From contig NZ_JABBFV010000014.1 of the NCBI RefSeq assembly GCF_012927105.1, forward strand, positions 1 to 64,000: DNA of 64,000 bases, in the 5' to 3' direction. Below the pieces are notes generated by a model. It saw only the letters and a list, made by a program, of their open reading frames with translations, had not been told where the DNA came from and did no database searches. A program made the position numbers and the translations under genes. The stretch's first letter is position 1. The number at the start of each line of letters is the position of its first letter. This DNA comes from Sphingobium psychrophilum. Lineage in GTDB: Bacteria; Pseudomonadota; Alphaproteobacteria; Sphingomonadales; Sphingomonadaceae. Shown here piece by piece: positions 55,375-63,077 of the stretch.

Positions 55375-57141
55375 ATGACATTTGCGCTCAATATCTCCCG
55401 ATCGATTTCCGGCCAGCCCTGGCGCTGGCGCGGCGGGAGCGCCGATGGGCGCGACGCCACCTATCTGCCCGACGATCTGGTGACGCAATTGCTGCTGGCG
55501 CGCGGCTGTCCACGCGATGCGGTCGATGCCCATCGCAATCCCACCATCCGCGCCTTCATGCCCGATCCCAGCCTGTTCCGCGACATGGACGCCGCCGCCG
55601 ATCGGCTGGCCGACGCGGTGCAGCGCGGCGAGGATGTCCGCATCTTCGGCGATTATGACGTCGACGGCGCGACCAGCGCGGCGCTGCTGATCCGGCTGCT
55701 GCGCGATTTGGGGCTGCACGCCAAACCTTATATCCCCGACCGTCTGATGGAGGGCTATGGCCCGTCGGGCGAGGCGCTGGTGCGGTTGGCGGGGGATGGG
55801 GCGACCCTGATCGTCACCGTCGATTGCGGGGCGCAGGCGTTCGAGGCCCTTTCCATGGCGAAGGCGACGGGCGTCGATGTCGTCGTGGTCGATCATCATA
55901 AATGTTCGACCCAGTTGCCCGAAGCCTTTGCCCTGGTGAACCCCAACCGGCTGGACGAAAATGAGGGCGCGGCGGTGCATGGCCATCTGGCTGCTGTCGG
56001 CGTGGCCTTCCTGCTCGGCGCGGCGCTGGTGCGGGTGTTGCGGGCGCGCGGCTGGTTCGCCAGCCGCAGCGAACCGGCGCTGATGGAATTGCTGGATATC
56101 GTCGCGCTGGGCACGGTGGCGGATGTCGCGCAATTGAAGGGCCTCAACCGCGCTTTCGTGGCGCAGGGGCTGAAAGTCATGGCCAATCGCCACAATATCG
56201 GCCTGGCCGCACTGATCGACGCCAGCCGCCTGACCCGCGCGCCGCTGTGCCATGATCTGGGCTTCGCGCTGGGGCCACGTATCAACGCCGGTGGCCGGGT
56301 CGGACAGGCGGACCTGGGCGTGCGGCTGCTGACGACGGAAGACCCGGTTGAAGCCGCCAGCATAGCGGCGCAGCTCGACCATTATAATGAGGAACGGCGC
56401 GCGATCGAATCGACGGTGCAGGAACAGGCCGAAGCCCTGCTTTCGGCGCAGGGCAACCGCGCCGTGGCGGTGATTTCCGGCCAGGGCTGGCACCCCGGCG
56501 TCATCGGCATCGTCGCGGGTCGGATCAAGGAAAAGGCCGGTCGCCCCGCCATCGTCATTGCGGTGGACGACGCTGGGGTGGGCAAGGGGTCGGGCCGCTC
56601 GATATCCGGCGTGGACCTGGGCGCGGCGGTGATGGCGGCGAAGGATAGCGGCCTGCTGGTCGCGGGGGGCGGCCATGCCATGGCGGCGGGGCTGACGGTT
56701 GCGGCGGACCGGATCGACGCGCTCGCCGACTTTCTGGACGATCGCCTGTCCGCCGCCGTCGCCAATGCGCGCGACAACCGGGCGCTGCTGATCGATGCGG
56801 TGCTGGCGCCCGCCGGGGTCAACCCGGACTTCGTCGCCGCGATCGAACAGGGCGGTCCCTATGGCGCAGGATGGCCCGCCCCGCTGATCGCCGCGGGGCC
56901 GATGCGCGTCATCAAGGCCGATGTGGTGGGCAACGGCCATCTGCGTGCGATCATGAGCGGGGAGGATGGCCGGTCGATCAAGACCATCGCCTTTCGCCAG
57001 GCCGAAACCGATCTGGGCCAGGCGATATTGGGCGCGCCGCGCGACCGCAAGCTGTGGGTTGCGGGCAAGGTCAAGATCGACGATTGGGGCAGCCGTCCGG
57101 CCGCCGAACTGCATCTGGAGGATGCGGCCTGGGCCGAATGA
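55375..57141 (+). CDS. recJ: Single-stranded-DNA-specific exonuclease RecJ
   Basis: A 5'-3' ssDNA exonuclease acting in recombination and mismatch/base excision repair. It is 588 aa. DHH-family motifs: IFGDYDVDGATSAALLIRLL, DCGAQAF, the name-giving VDHHKC, and the DHHA1 region with GWHPGVIGIVAGRIKEKAGR and AGGGHAMAAGL. A C-terminal OB domain follows. It is divergent from tamA and directly upstream of tRNA-Glu. Confidence 0.96.
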   Translation: MTFALNISRSISGQPWRWRGGSADGRDATYLPDDLVTQLLLARGCPRDAVDAHRNPTIRAFMPDPSLFRDMDAAADRLADAVQRGEDVRIFGDYDVDGATSAALLIRLLRDLGLHAKPYIPDRLMEGYGPSGEALVRLAGDGATLIVTVDCGAQAFEALSMAKATGVDVVVVDHHKCSTQLPEAFALVNPNRLDENEGAAVHGHLAAVGVAFLLGAALVRVLRARGWFASRSEPALMELLDIVALGTVADVAQLKGLNRAFVAQGLKVMANRHNIGLAALIDASRLTRAPLCHDLGFALGPRINAGGRVGQADLGVRLLTTEDPVEAASIAAQLDHYNEERRAIESTVQEQAEALLSAQGNRAVAVISGQGWHPGVIGIVAGRIKEKAGRPAIVIAVDDAGVGKGSGRSISGVDLGAAVMAAKDSGLLVAGGGHAMAAGLTVAADRIDALADFLDDRLSAAVANARDNRALLIDAVLAPAGVNPDFVAAIEQGGPYGAGWPAPLIAAGPMRVIKADVVGNGHLRAIMSGEDGRSIKTIAFRQAETDLGQAILGAPRDRKLWVAGKVKIDDWGSRPAAELHLEDAAWAE

Positions 57142-57242
57142 GCAGGATTGTCATTTTCTTCCCTTTTGGGGGTTGACCCTTTTGCCGTGCCCGCCTAATT
57201 GCGCCCTCGCTTCGCAGCGCTGCCTGGTCAGTCGCTGCATGA

Positions 57243-57317
57243 GGTCCCATCGTCTAACGGTTAGGACACTGCCCTTTCACGGCAGCGATACGGGTTCGAA
57301 TCCCGTTGGGATCACCA
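57243..57317 (+). tRNA. tRNA-Glu (anticodon TTC)
   Basis: A complete cloverleaf: acceptor stem GGTCCCA/TGGGATC, D-arm with AACGGTTAGGA, anticodon stem CTGCC/GGCAG with loop CTTTCAC (TTC at 57276-57278), T-arm with GGTTCGAATCC and an encoded CCA end. It lies 101 bp after recJ and before the cyclophilin gene. Confidence 0.97.
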
Positions 57318-57443
57318 CCTCCGCTCTGGCGGAGGCGCTTTTCACCTCTCCTCATCGACAAATGCGCGACCTGGCGGTTACGGCCTGCATGCGTCCGCTT
57401 TAGCCTTGGGCGCTTGCCGTCCTTGCCGAGTATATGTTGCCCG

Positions 57444-58112
57444 ATGCGTCCTTTTGTCCTGTGCGCCCTTGGCCTAATCCTTGGCCTGTGGTCCGCCCTC
57501 TCTGTCGCTCTTCCGGCCAATCGGCCTGCCTTCGGTTTTACCCGCGTCGCGATCGAAACCTCGGTCGGCACGATTATCGTCGCGGTGGACCAGAAACGGG
57601 CACCGCGTACTGCGGCCAATTTCCTGACCTATGTCGATGATGGCCGCTTCGATGGCGTCACCTTCTATCGGGCGGCGCGGCGCAAGAGCGATCCCCATTA
57701 TGGCCTGATCCAGGGTGGGATCGACACCGATGCGCGGCGATCGCTGCCGCCTGTCGTGCATGAGCCGACGAGCCGGACCGGCATCCTGCACCTCGACGCC
57801 ACGCTCTCCATGGCGCGGCCCAACCGGCCCAATTCGGCGATGGGCAATTTTTTCATCACCATCGGCGCCACGCCCAATATGGACGCGCGCGGCGACTATA
57901 TCGGCTATGCCGCCTTCGGCCATGTCGTCGGAGGCATGGATGTGGTGCGCAAAATCCTGTCGGTGCCGACCTGCTGCGGCTCGGGGCCGATGCGCGGGCA
58001 GATGATCGTCAAGCCGATCCGCATCTTGCGCGCCCGGCGGCTGGACGGCACGGCCAAGCCCACGCGCGGGGTGAAGCCTTGGCTGATCGGCATCAAACGA
58101 ACAACGAGGTAG
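57444..58112 (+). CDS. Exported cyclophilin-type peptidyl-prolyl cis-trans isomerase
   Basis: A 222-aa PPIase with an N-terminal signal/membrane segment (MRPFVLCALGLILGLWSALS). The start at 57444 is chosen because the open frame before it covers the tRNA. The cyclophilin core is recognisable: APRTAANFLTYVDDGRFDGV then TFYRAAR, LIQGGIDTDA and SMARPNRPNSAMGNFFI. The later AAFGHVVGGMDVVRKIL is also typical. It probably helps fold periplasmic proteins. The C-terminal 30 residues are basic. Confidence 0.9.
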   Translation: MRPFVLCALGLILGLWSALSVALPANRPAFGFTRVAIETSVGTIIVAVDQKRAPRTAANFLTYVDDGRFDGVTFYRAARRKSDPHYGLIQGGIDTDARRSLPPVVHEPTSRTGILHLDATLSMARPNRPNSAMGNFFITIGATPNMDARGDYIGYAAFGHVVGGMDVVRKILSVPTCCGSGPMRGQMIVKPIRILRARRLDGTAKPTRGVKPWLIGIKRTTR

Positions 58113-58118
58113 ACAGCT

Positions 58119-58354
58119 CTACGCAAAGACCGCCTGATCGCGCACCCACCGCTTGCCGCCCTCGCGCGGCGGCCGGGCCTGCACCTTCTTCCACGCCTGT
58201 TCGTGGAAGAAGAAGGCGACGGCGTTGATCACCGGTTCCACTAGCGCGATGCCGCCGGCCAGCGCAAGTGATCCGGTCATGACATAGGCGACGGTGAAGC
58301 CGACGGTCAGGTGGATGTCAGATAAGTGCCGGTCTTGATGAGGTCGAGCGACAT
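58119..58354 (-). pseudogene. DUF2061 family small membrane protein, frameshifted
   Basis: Reading from the ATG at 58354, the frame gives MSLDLIKTGTYLTST and stops. Adding one C near 58315-58320 restores ACC-ATC-CAC, so that the sequence continues as IHLTVGFTVAYVMTGSLALA, then GGIALVEPVINAVAFFFHEQ and a basic C-terminus ending in RDQAVFA. This is a typical DUF2061 protein of about 78 residues with two membrane segments. A single-base deletion is the simplest explanation; a sequencing error is equally possible. It has no known enzymatic function. Confidence 0.75.
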
Positions 58355-58470
58355 GGGGCGTCTCCTTGGTTTCGGCCTAATTAAGAGTGGTTCGCAATAG
58401 TGGCCAATGGCGTTTTCCACTGGCTCTGATCGCCCACTCCGATCAGGATGGCGTGTGAAGGGGAGGGCGC

Positions 58471-59208
58471 ATGGCTGGACGGATCAGGGTGGGCATTGGC
58501 GGCTGGGTTTATGAACCGTGGCGTGGCAGCTTCTATCCGGCGGGGCTGCGGCAGAAGGATGAGCTGGCCTATGTCGGCGCGCATCTGACCGCGACCGAGA
58601 TCAACGCGACCTATTATAGCAGCCAGAAGCCCGCGACCTTTGCAGGCTGGGCGAAGGCGGTGCCGGACGGATTCCAGTTCGCGGTCAAGGCGTCGCGCTA
58701 TTGCACCAATCGGAAGTTGCTGGCGGAAGCGGGCGAGTCGATCGCGAAGTTCACCAATCAGGGTATCGCCGAACTGGGCGACCGGCTGGGGCCGATCCTG
58801 TGGCAGTTCACGCCGACCAAAAAATTCGATCCCGACGATTTCGGCGCTTTCCTGCAATTGCTGCCATCGAGCGTCGATGGGGTGCGGCTGCGCCATGCGT
58901 TGGAAGTGCGGAACGAGAGCTTCGACAATCCGGCCTTCCTGGCGATGGCCCGCGACGCCGGGGCCGCGGTGGTGCTGGCCGATCATGACGATTATCCCGC
59001 GATCACCGGCCATGATGTCGGCTTTGCCTATATGCGGCTGATGCGGGCGCAGGCGAATGAGCCGACCGGCTATGCGCCCGCGATGATCGCAGATTGGGCT
59101 GAGCGGGCCAAGGCTGCGGCGGGGCAGGGCGACGTCTTCACCTTCTTCATCAGCGGTGCCAAAGAACGCAACCCGCCGGCGGCGCAGGCGATGATCGTGG
59201 CTTTGTAG
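58471..59208 (+). CDS. DUF72 family TIM-barrel protein
   Basis: A 245-aa protein of the DUF72 (YecE-like) family. Typical blocks are RVGIGGWVYEPWRGSFYPAG, TEINATYYSSQKPATFAGWA, FQFAVKASRYCTN and the C-terminal FTFFISGAKERNPPAAQAM. The fold resembles a TIM barrel with structural similarity to sugar isomerases; the biochemical function is unknown. It is transcribed divergently from the DUF2061 remnant. Confidence 0.9.
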   Translation: MAGRIRVGIGGWVYEPWRGSFYPAGLRQKDELAYVGAHLTATEINATYYSSQKPATFAGWAKAVPDGFQFAVKASRYCTNRKLLAEAGESIAKFTNQGIAELGDRLGPILWQFTPTKKFDPDDFGAFLQLLPSSVDGVRLRHALEVRNESFDNPAFLAMARDAGAAVVLADHDDYPAITGHDVGFAYMRLMRAQANEPTGYAPAMIADWAERAKAAAGQGDVFTFFISGAKERNPPAAQAMIVAL

Positions 59209-59333
59209 TAACAGGCCTGTTGCATTTAGTGCAATCGGTATGCCGCGCTTTGCGATTGTTACAAGAATATGACGGGCGTAGTGGCCACCTCACACCCAGA
59301 TGGGTGGCAATTCTTGTAAAGATGGAGCAAAAT

Positions 59334-59417
59334 ATGCGGCAGGCCTTTCAGGGTGCTGTGCTGGCCGTTGCGGTCGGTGTTCAGATGTTGACTTTCTATT
59401 CGGTGCTATATGCCTGA
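59334..59417 (+). CDS. Possible 27-aa membrane miniprotein
   Basis: An ATG at 59334 with TGGAG 6-7 bp upstream opens MRQAFQGAVLAVAVGVQMLT and then FYSVLYA before a stop. Almost the entire product could be one membrane helix. A strong terminator begins 43 bp downstream, which supports expression of this short region. Nothing similar is known to me. Confidence 0.4.
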   Translation: MRQAFQGAVLAVAVGVQMLTFYSVLYA

Positions 59418-59460
59418 TCGCGCGTCACGCGCGCATTACATCCCGACGGATCGGGATGCG

Positions 59461-59497
59461 AAAAGGCCGCTCCTGGTTTAACCGGAGCGGCCTTTTT
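59461..59497. terminator. Bidirectional rho-independent terminator
   Basis: AAAAGGCCGCTCC (59461-59473) pairs perfectly with GGAGCGGCCTTTT (59484-59496), followed by an extra T. It lies between the miniprotein on the plus strand and the PspC-domain gene on the minus strand, and has an A/T tract on both sides, so it can stop both transcripts. Confidence 0.9.
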
Positions 59498-59543
59498 ATT
59501 TGATGATGACTTGGCGATGTCCTGCCTTCATGGCGGACGATCA

Positions 59544-59729
59544 TCAGCCTTCCGCGAGCCAGCCTGCGAGCAGATAGGCCACGACGCCGATCGGCCCCAG
59601 CGCGCAGAGCGTCAGCAGGACCAGTCCGACGCGGAGCAGCGTGACGTCCAGGCCGGTGCGGTTGGCGACGCCGGCGCACACGCCCATGATCTTGCCATTG
59701 TTGCGGTCGAGGGTGAAGCTGTTGTTCAT
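59544..59729 (-). CDS. PspC-domain small membrane protein
   Basis: A 61-aa protein consisting of a PspC domain: FTLDRNNGKIMGVCAGVANR, then TGLDVTLLRVGLVLLTLCAL and GPIGVVAYLLAGWL. PspC proteins take part in the phage-shock/envelope stress response by sensing membrane damage. It is preceded on the same strand by a 34-aa single-helix protein 44 bp upstream, suggesting a two-gene stress operon. Other psp genes are not in the window. Confidence 0.88.
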   Translation of the reverse strand: MNNSFTLDRNNGKIMGVCAGVANRTGLDVTLLRVGLVLLTLCALGPIGVVAYLLAGWLAEG

Positions 59730-59773
59730 CTGTCTGGCCTTTTGCTGAAATGGGTGTTGAGTAAGGGGCGCGA

Positions 59774-59878
59774 TCAGGCGATCGGCGACACCGGGATCGC
59801 CGCGCTGACGAACAGGCTGGCGACGATGAAAGCGCCGACAAGGGCGATAGCGGCGTTCTGGATCTTGGCGATGGACAT
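59774..59878 (-). CDS. 34-aa single-span membrane protein upstream of the PspC gene
   Basis: The sequence MSIAKIQNAAIALVGAFIVA followed by SLFVSAAIPVSPIA is one membrane helix with a short charged start. GGGAGT precedes the ATG. It is too short for standard gene calling but has good coding character and a suitable ribosome site. It is probably co-transcribed with the PspC-domain gene and may be a small partner in envelope stress; function unproven. Confidence 0.65.
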   Translation of the reverse strand: MSIAKIQNAAIALVGAFIVASLFVSAAIPVSPIA

Positions 59879-60055
59879 GGTGGATACTCCCTGATGTGGT
59901 GGCCGGATCATTCCGACCTTGATGCCAACAGGATTTGCAGATGCCGTGCCAGTTTCGATTTTTGGCGGAAATCAGCGGCTGTTCGCTGACGAGGCGTGTG
60001 GCGCGGCTGGCAAATAGTCGCGCTGTTGGGATATTTTCCCGCAGATTGGTGGAAT

Positions 60056-60478
60056 ATGCCTGACACTGCGGTGGAGCCTACATATTTATTTGTCTACGGC
60101 ACGCTGCGCACCGCCTATGACGGGCCGATGGCGCGCTGGTTGCGGCAGTCGGCGCGGCTGGTCGGTCCGGCCACGATCGAGGGCGTGCTATACCGGGTCG
60201 CCGACTATCCGGGGCTGGTGGCGGGGCAGACGGGCCGGGTGCAGGGCGACCTTTTCGGCCTGGCCGACCCCGCGGCGATCCTGGCGGTGCTGGACGATTA
60301 TGAGGAATGCGCCGCCCATCATCCGCAGCCCCATGAATATCGCCGCGTCGCCATGACGGTGCAGGCGGCGGATGGGCCGGTGACGGCCTGGGTCTATCTC
60401 TATGCCCGCGACACCACAGGCCTGCCGCTGGTTGCCGATGGCGACTTCCTGTCTTGCGCGCAGGAGCGGGGCAGCTAG
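60056..60478 (+). CDS. Gamma-glutamylcyclotransferase-family protein
   Basis: A 140-aa protein with the AIG2/GGCT fold. The signature loop is TYLFVYGTLRTAYDGP, and the catalytic-type acidic residue is in LAVLDDYEECAAHHPQPHEY. C-terminal strands (VTAWVYLYARD) complete the barrel. The ATG at 60056 is preferred because it follows a GGTGGA site and begins just before the family motif. The family includes gamma-glutamylamine cyclotransferases; the substrate is unknown. Confidence 0.85.
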   Translation: MPDTAVEPTYLFVYGTLRTAYDGPMARWLRQSARLVGPATIEGVLYRVADYPGLVAGQTGRVQGDLFGLADPAAILAVLDDYEECAAHHPQPHEYRRVAMTVQAADGPVTAWVYLYARDTTGLPLVADGDFLSCAQERGS

Positions 60479-60516
60479 TCTTCCGCATCAACAAGATCGA
60501 CAGGAGACAGGCACCG

Positions 60517-61431
60517 ATGACCACCGATCGTAAGGACGATGACACCCCATCCGTGGAGCGGCTGGCCGAGGATCGCAACTGGATCGGCACCACCGGTTTT
60601 CAGCGGCGGCACATATTGGCGGGCGGGGCGTTCGCAGCCGGTTTCGCCGCCGCCTGCCGCCCCATAGCCAGCAGCGCGGTGCAGACATCCGCCGAAGGGC
60701 TGACGGAAGAGGCTGTATCGATTCCCGCCAGCGACGGCTTCGCCATGCCCGCCTTCGTCGCGCGCCCGGCGAGCGGCAAGGCCGCGCCTGTCATCGTCGT
60801 GGTGCATGAGATTTTCGGCGTGCATGAATGGATACGCGATATCTGTCGCCGCTTTGCCAAGGCGGGCTATTATGCCATCGCGCCCGACCTGTTCGCGCGC
60901 CATGGCGACGCGACCAAGGTTTCCGATTTCAAGCAGCTGATCGGCACCATCGTCTCCAAGGCGCCAGACGCGCAGGTGCTGAGCGATATCGACACGACCT
61001 ATGGCTGGGCGGGCAAGCATGGCGGCGATGCGAAGCGGCGCGGCATCACCGGCTTCTGCTGGGGCGGGCGGGTCGTATGGCTCTATGCCGCGCACAGCGC
61101 CGATCTGGACGCCGGGGTCGCTTATTATGGCCGACTGGTGACGGACAAGACGCCGTTGCAGACGCTGAGTGCGATCGAGGAGGTCGGCAAGCTCAAGGCG
61201 CCGGTGCTGGGCCAATATGGCGAATTGGACAAGGGTATCCCGCTGGCGGACGTAGAGGCGATGCGCGCCGCGTTGGTGAAGGCTGGCAAATCCCCGCCTG
61301 ACGCCATCACCGTCCATACAGGCGCCGACCATGGCTTCATGGCCGATTATCGGCCGAGCTATAACGAAGTAGCCGCCAAGGCCGCGTGGGATGCGACGAT
61401 CGACTGGTTCGGGACATATGTGAAGCGGTGA
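60517..61431 (+). CDS. Dienelactone hydrolase-family protein with Tat-like signal
   Basis: A 304-aa alpha/beta hydrolase. The start at 60517 follows CAGGAGACAG. Residues 30-31 are a twin arginine followed by a hydrophobic run (QRRHILAGGAFAAGFAAAC), suggesting Tat export, with a Cys that could be lipidated. The catalytic nucleophile is Cys in GITGFCWGGRVVW; Asp is in QYGELDKGIP and His in HTGADHGFMADYRP. An early VVVHEIFGVHEWI is typical of DLH. A role in aromatic degradation is possible but not supported by neighbours. Confidence 0.9.
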   Translation: MTTDRKDDDTPSVERLAEDRNWIGTTGFQRRHILAGGAFAAGFAAACRPIASSAVQTSAEGLTEEAVSIPASDGFAMPAFVARPASGKAAPVIVVVHEIFGVHEWIRDICRRFAKAGYYAIAPDLFARHGDATKVSDFKQLIGTIVSKAPDAQVLSDIDTTYGWAGKHGGDAKRRGITGFCWGGRVVWLYAAHSADLDAGVAYYGRLVTDKTPLQTLSAIEEVGKLKAPVLGQYGELDKGIPLADVEAMRAALVKAGKSPPDAITVHTGADHGFMADYRPSYNEVAAKAAWDATIDWFGTYVKR

Positions 61432-61437
61432 GAAGAA

Positions 61438-61465
61438 CCGGGCTCCTGTGTTCGCAGGAGCCCGG
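61438..61465. terminator. Hairpin between convergent hydrolase and peroxiredoxin genes
   Basis: CCGGGCTCCTG (61438-61448) and CAGGAGCCCGG (61455-61465) form a perfect 11-bp stem with a TGTTCG loop. It lies 6 bp after one stop and 5 bp before the other. No clear T-run follows, so it may work by hairpin strength alone. Confidence 0.7.
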
Positions 61466-61470
61466 CCATG

Positions 61471-62001
61471 TTATTTCTGCTTCATAGCTTCGACAGCGGC
61501 CAGCGTGGTCTTCACATGCTCGGCATAGTTCATTTCGCTATGGACGAACGCCACCCGGCCCGACGGCGCGATGACATAGGAGGTGCGGTCGGTCATGCCC
61601 GGCCGCATCTTGAGCGCCACGTCATAGCCCGTCACGATCGCCGGCCCGGCCGAAGCGACAGCGAACTTGCCCGCACATTCCTTGGTCGAGAAGGCGACGA
61701 GATCATCGACCGGGTCTGCCGACATGCCGATGACCGTCGCGCCCGCCGCCTTGAACTTGTCGATATTCTCCGCGAACTCGCGGGCTTCGGCCGAACAGCC
61801 CGGCGTGAACGCCTTGGGGAAGAAATAGAGCACCACCGGCCCGCGCTTCAACTGATGCGACAAGGTGAGGGTGAAGGTCTTGCCCGCCTGCGCGCCGCGC
61901 GTGGTGAAATCGGGTGCCTTGGCCCCGACGGCTAGGGCGGCCATCGCGCCGCTGGAACTAAGGGCGGCGGCAGCGGCGAGGAGGAGAGACAGGCGCTTCA
62001 T
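61471..62001 (-). CDS. Exported peroxiredoxin (BCP/AhpC-TSA family)
   Basis: A 176-aa thiol peroxidase with a signal peptide ([20 protein letters not shown], cleavage near AMA). The peroxidatic Cys is in [20 protein letters not shown], and a second Cys (STKECAGKF) may resolve it. It would detoxify peroxides in the periplasm. The start at 62001 overlaps the stop of the VOC gene (ATGA), so the two are co-translated. Confidence 0.9.
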   Translation of the reverse strand: MKRLSLLLAAAAALSSSGAMAALAVGAKAPDFTTRGAQAGKTFTLTLSHQLKRGPVVLYFFPKAFTPGCSAEAREFAENIDKFKAAGATVIGMSADPVDDLVAFSTKECAGKFAVASAGPAIVTGYDVALKMRPGMTDRTSYVIAPSGRVAFVHSEMNYAEHVKTTLAAVEAMKQK

Positions 62002-62405
62002 GAGTCGGTTCCTTGGGTCGGACGTTGATCGGGCTGTTCCCATAATTCGATCGCATTGCCCTCTGGATCATGAATGCGGGCGAAACGGCCGAGGACGGGA
62101 TCGTCCCATTCGGGCTTGGTGATGATCGCAACGCCCGATGCGCGCAAGCGGCCCAGAAGGGAATCGAGATCGGACACGCGGAAATTCAGCATGAACGCCT
62201 TGTCGGCAGCGAAATAGTCGCTGTCCGCCTTGAACGGGGCGAACACCATCGGCCCGCCCTGCGGTTGCCAGATCCATTCATTGGGCGTGTCGGCCGGATC
62301 GACCACGCAGCCGCCGCCGACATTCAAATGCGTGCGATACCAGGCGCCCAGCGCATCGGGATCGCGCGCGCGAAAGAACAGGCCTCCCATTCCCAGCACC
62401 GGCAT
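61998..62405 (-). CDS. VOC-family (glyoxalase/bleomycin-resistance-like) protein
   Basis: A 135-aa protein with the two beta-alpha-beta-beta-beta repeats of the VOC superfamily: [20 protein letters not shown] and, in the second half, [20 protein letters not shown], ending in [16 protein letters not shown] with a metal-ligand-type Glu. Members range from dioxygenases to drug-binding proteins. Coupling to an exported peroxiredoxin hints at oxidative or electrophile stress, but no substrate can be named. Confidence 0.85.
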   Translation of the reverse strand: MPVLGMGGLFFRARDPDALGAWYRTHLNVGGGCVVDPADTPNEWIWQPQGGPMVFAPFKADSDYFAADKAFMLNFRVSDLDSLLGRLRASGVAIITKPEWDDPVLGRFARIHDPEGNAIELWEQPDQRPTQGTDS

Positions 62406-62503
62406 GGCATCGACTCCCTCTTTTGTGGTGATCCGACGCTATCATGGGCGACGGGGTCGAGTCATGTGCGGGAACCGGCGGCGCGCTGGCCGGTTCCTGA
62501 AAT

Positions 62504-63001
62504 ATGCATAGATCATCCCTTGCCCTCCTGCTGCTGATCGCCGGCTGCAACCAGTCGTCGGACAACAGCGCCGACCAGCCCGGTGTCGTCGCCAACATAT
62601 TGGACCAGACGCTGCCCAATGTGCAGGAAGCGCCGCCCGCCGCCAACGCGATTACGCCGGTCGAACCCACGCCGACGATCGATACGCCCCCGCCCAAAGC
62701 GGCCCCCGCCGGCCTGATCCCCGTCGCCATGCAAGGCAACTGGACCGGCGTGCAGGATCGGTGCGGCGACCGCAGCGCCGATCTGGAATTGACCGTCACC
62801 CCCGACCGGCTGCTGTTCCACGAAAGCGTCGGGACGGTGCAGAGCGTAACGCAAAGCGAGGACGGCCGCGCCGCGGTCGACGCGGCCTTTACCGGCGAAG
62901 GGCAGAGTTGGACCCGCACCCTGGCGCTGCGCACGTCGCCGGACGGCAAGGCGCTGACCATCGTCAATGACGGGACGGCGGTGACGCGCAAGCGGTGTTG
63001 A
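62504..63001 (+). CDS. Uncharacterised lipoprotein
   Basis: A 165-aa exported protein with signal [15 protein letters not shown] (lipid on Cys15), a Pro/Ala/Thr-rich linker (residues about 40-75) and a C-terminal beta-rich domain starting [20 protein letters not shown] and ending in Cys; the two cysteines may pair. The pattern W-G-x-x-x-D-R-C-G-D resembles small domains found on proteobacterial lipoproteins of unknown role. A 9-bp inverted repeat (GGAACCGGC/GCCGGTTCC, 62471-62497) lies directly before the start. Confidence 0.75.
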   Translation: MHRSSLALLLLIAGCNQSSDNSADQPGVVANILDQTLPNVQEAPPAANAITPVEPTPTIDTPPPKAAPAGLIPVAMQGNWTGVQDRCGDRSADLELTVTPDRLLFHESVGTVQSVTQSEDGRAAVDAAFTGEGQSWTRTLALRTSPDGKALTIVNDGTAVTRKRC

Positions 63002-63077
63002 GTTGTCGGGCGACGCTGCGATAGGTCACCCCAACGCGCCCCTTTCCCCTCCGCCTTCTCCCCGCTACAGCCACGCG

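Noticed and set aside
55111..57114. 667-codon open frame on the minus strand
   Set aside because: Antisense to recJ with its DHH motifs; no supporting features of its own.
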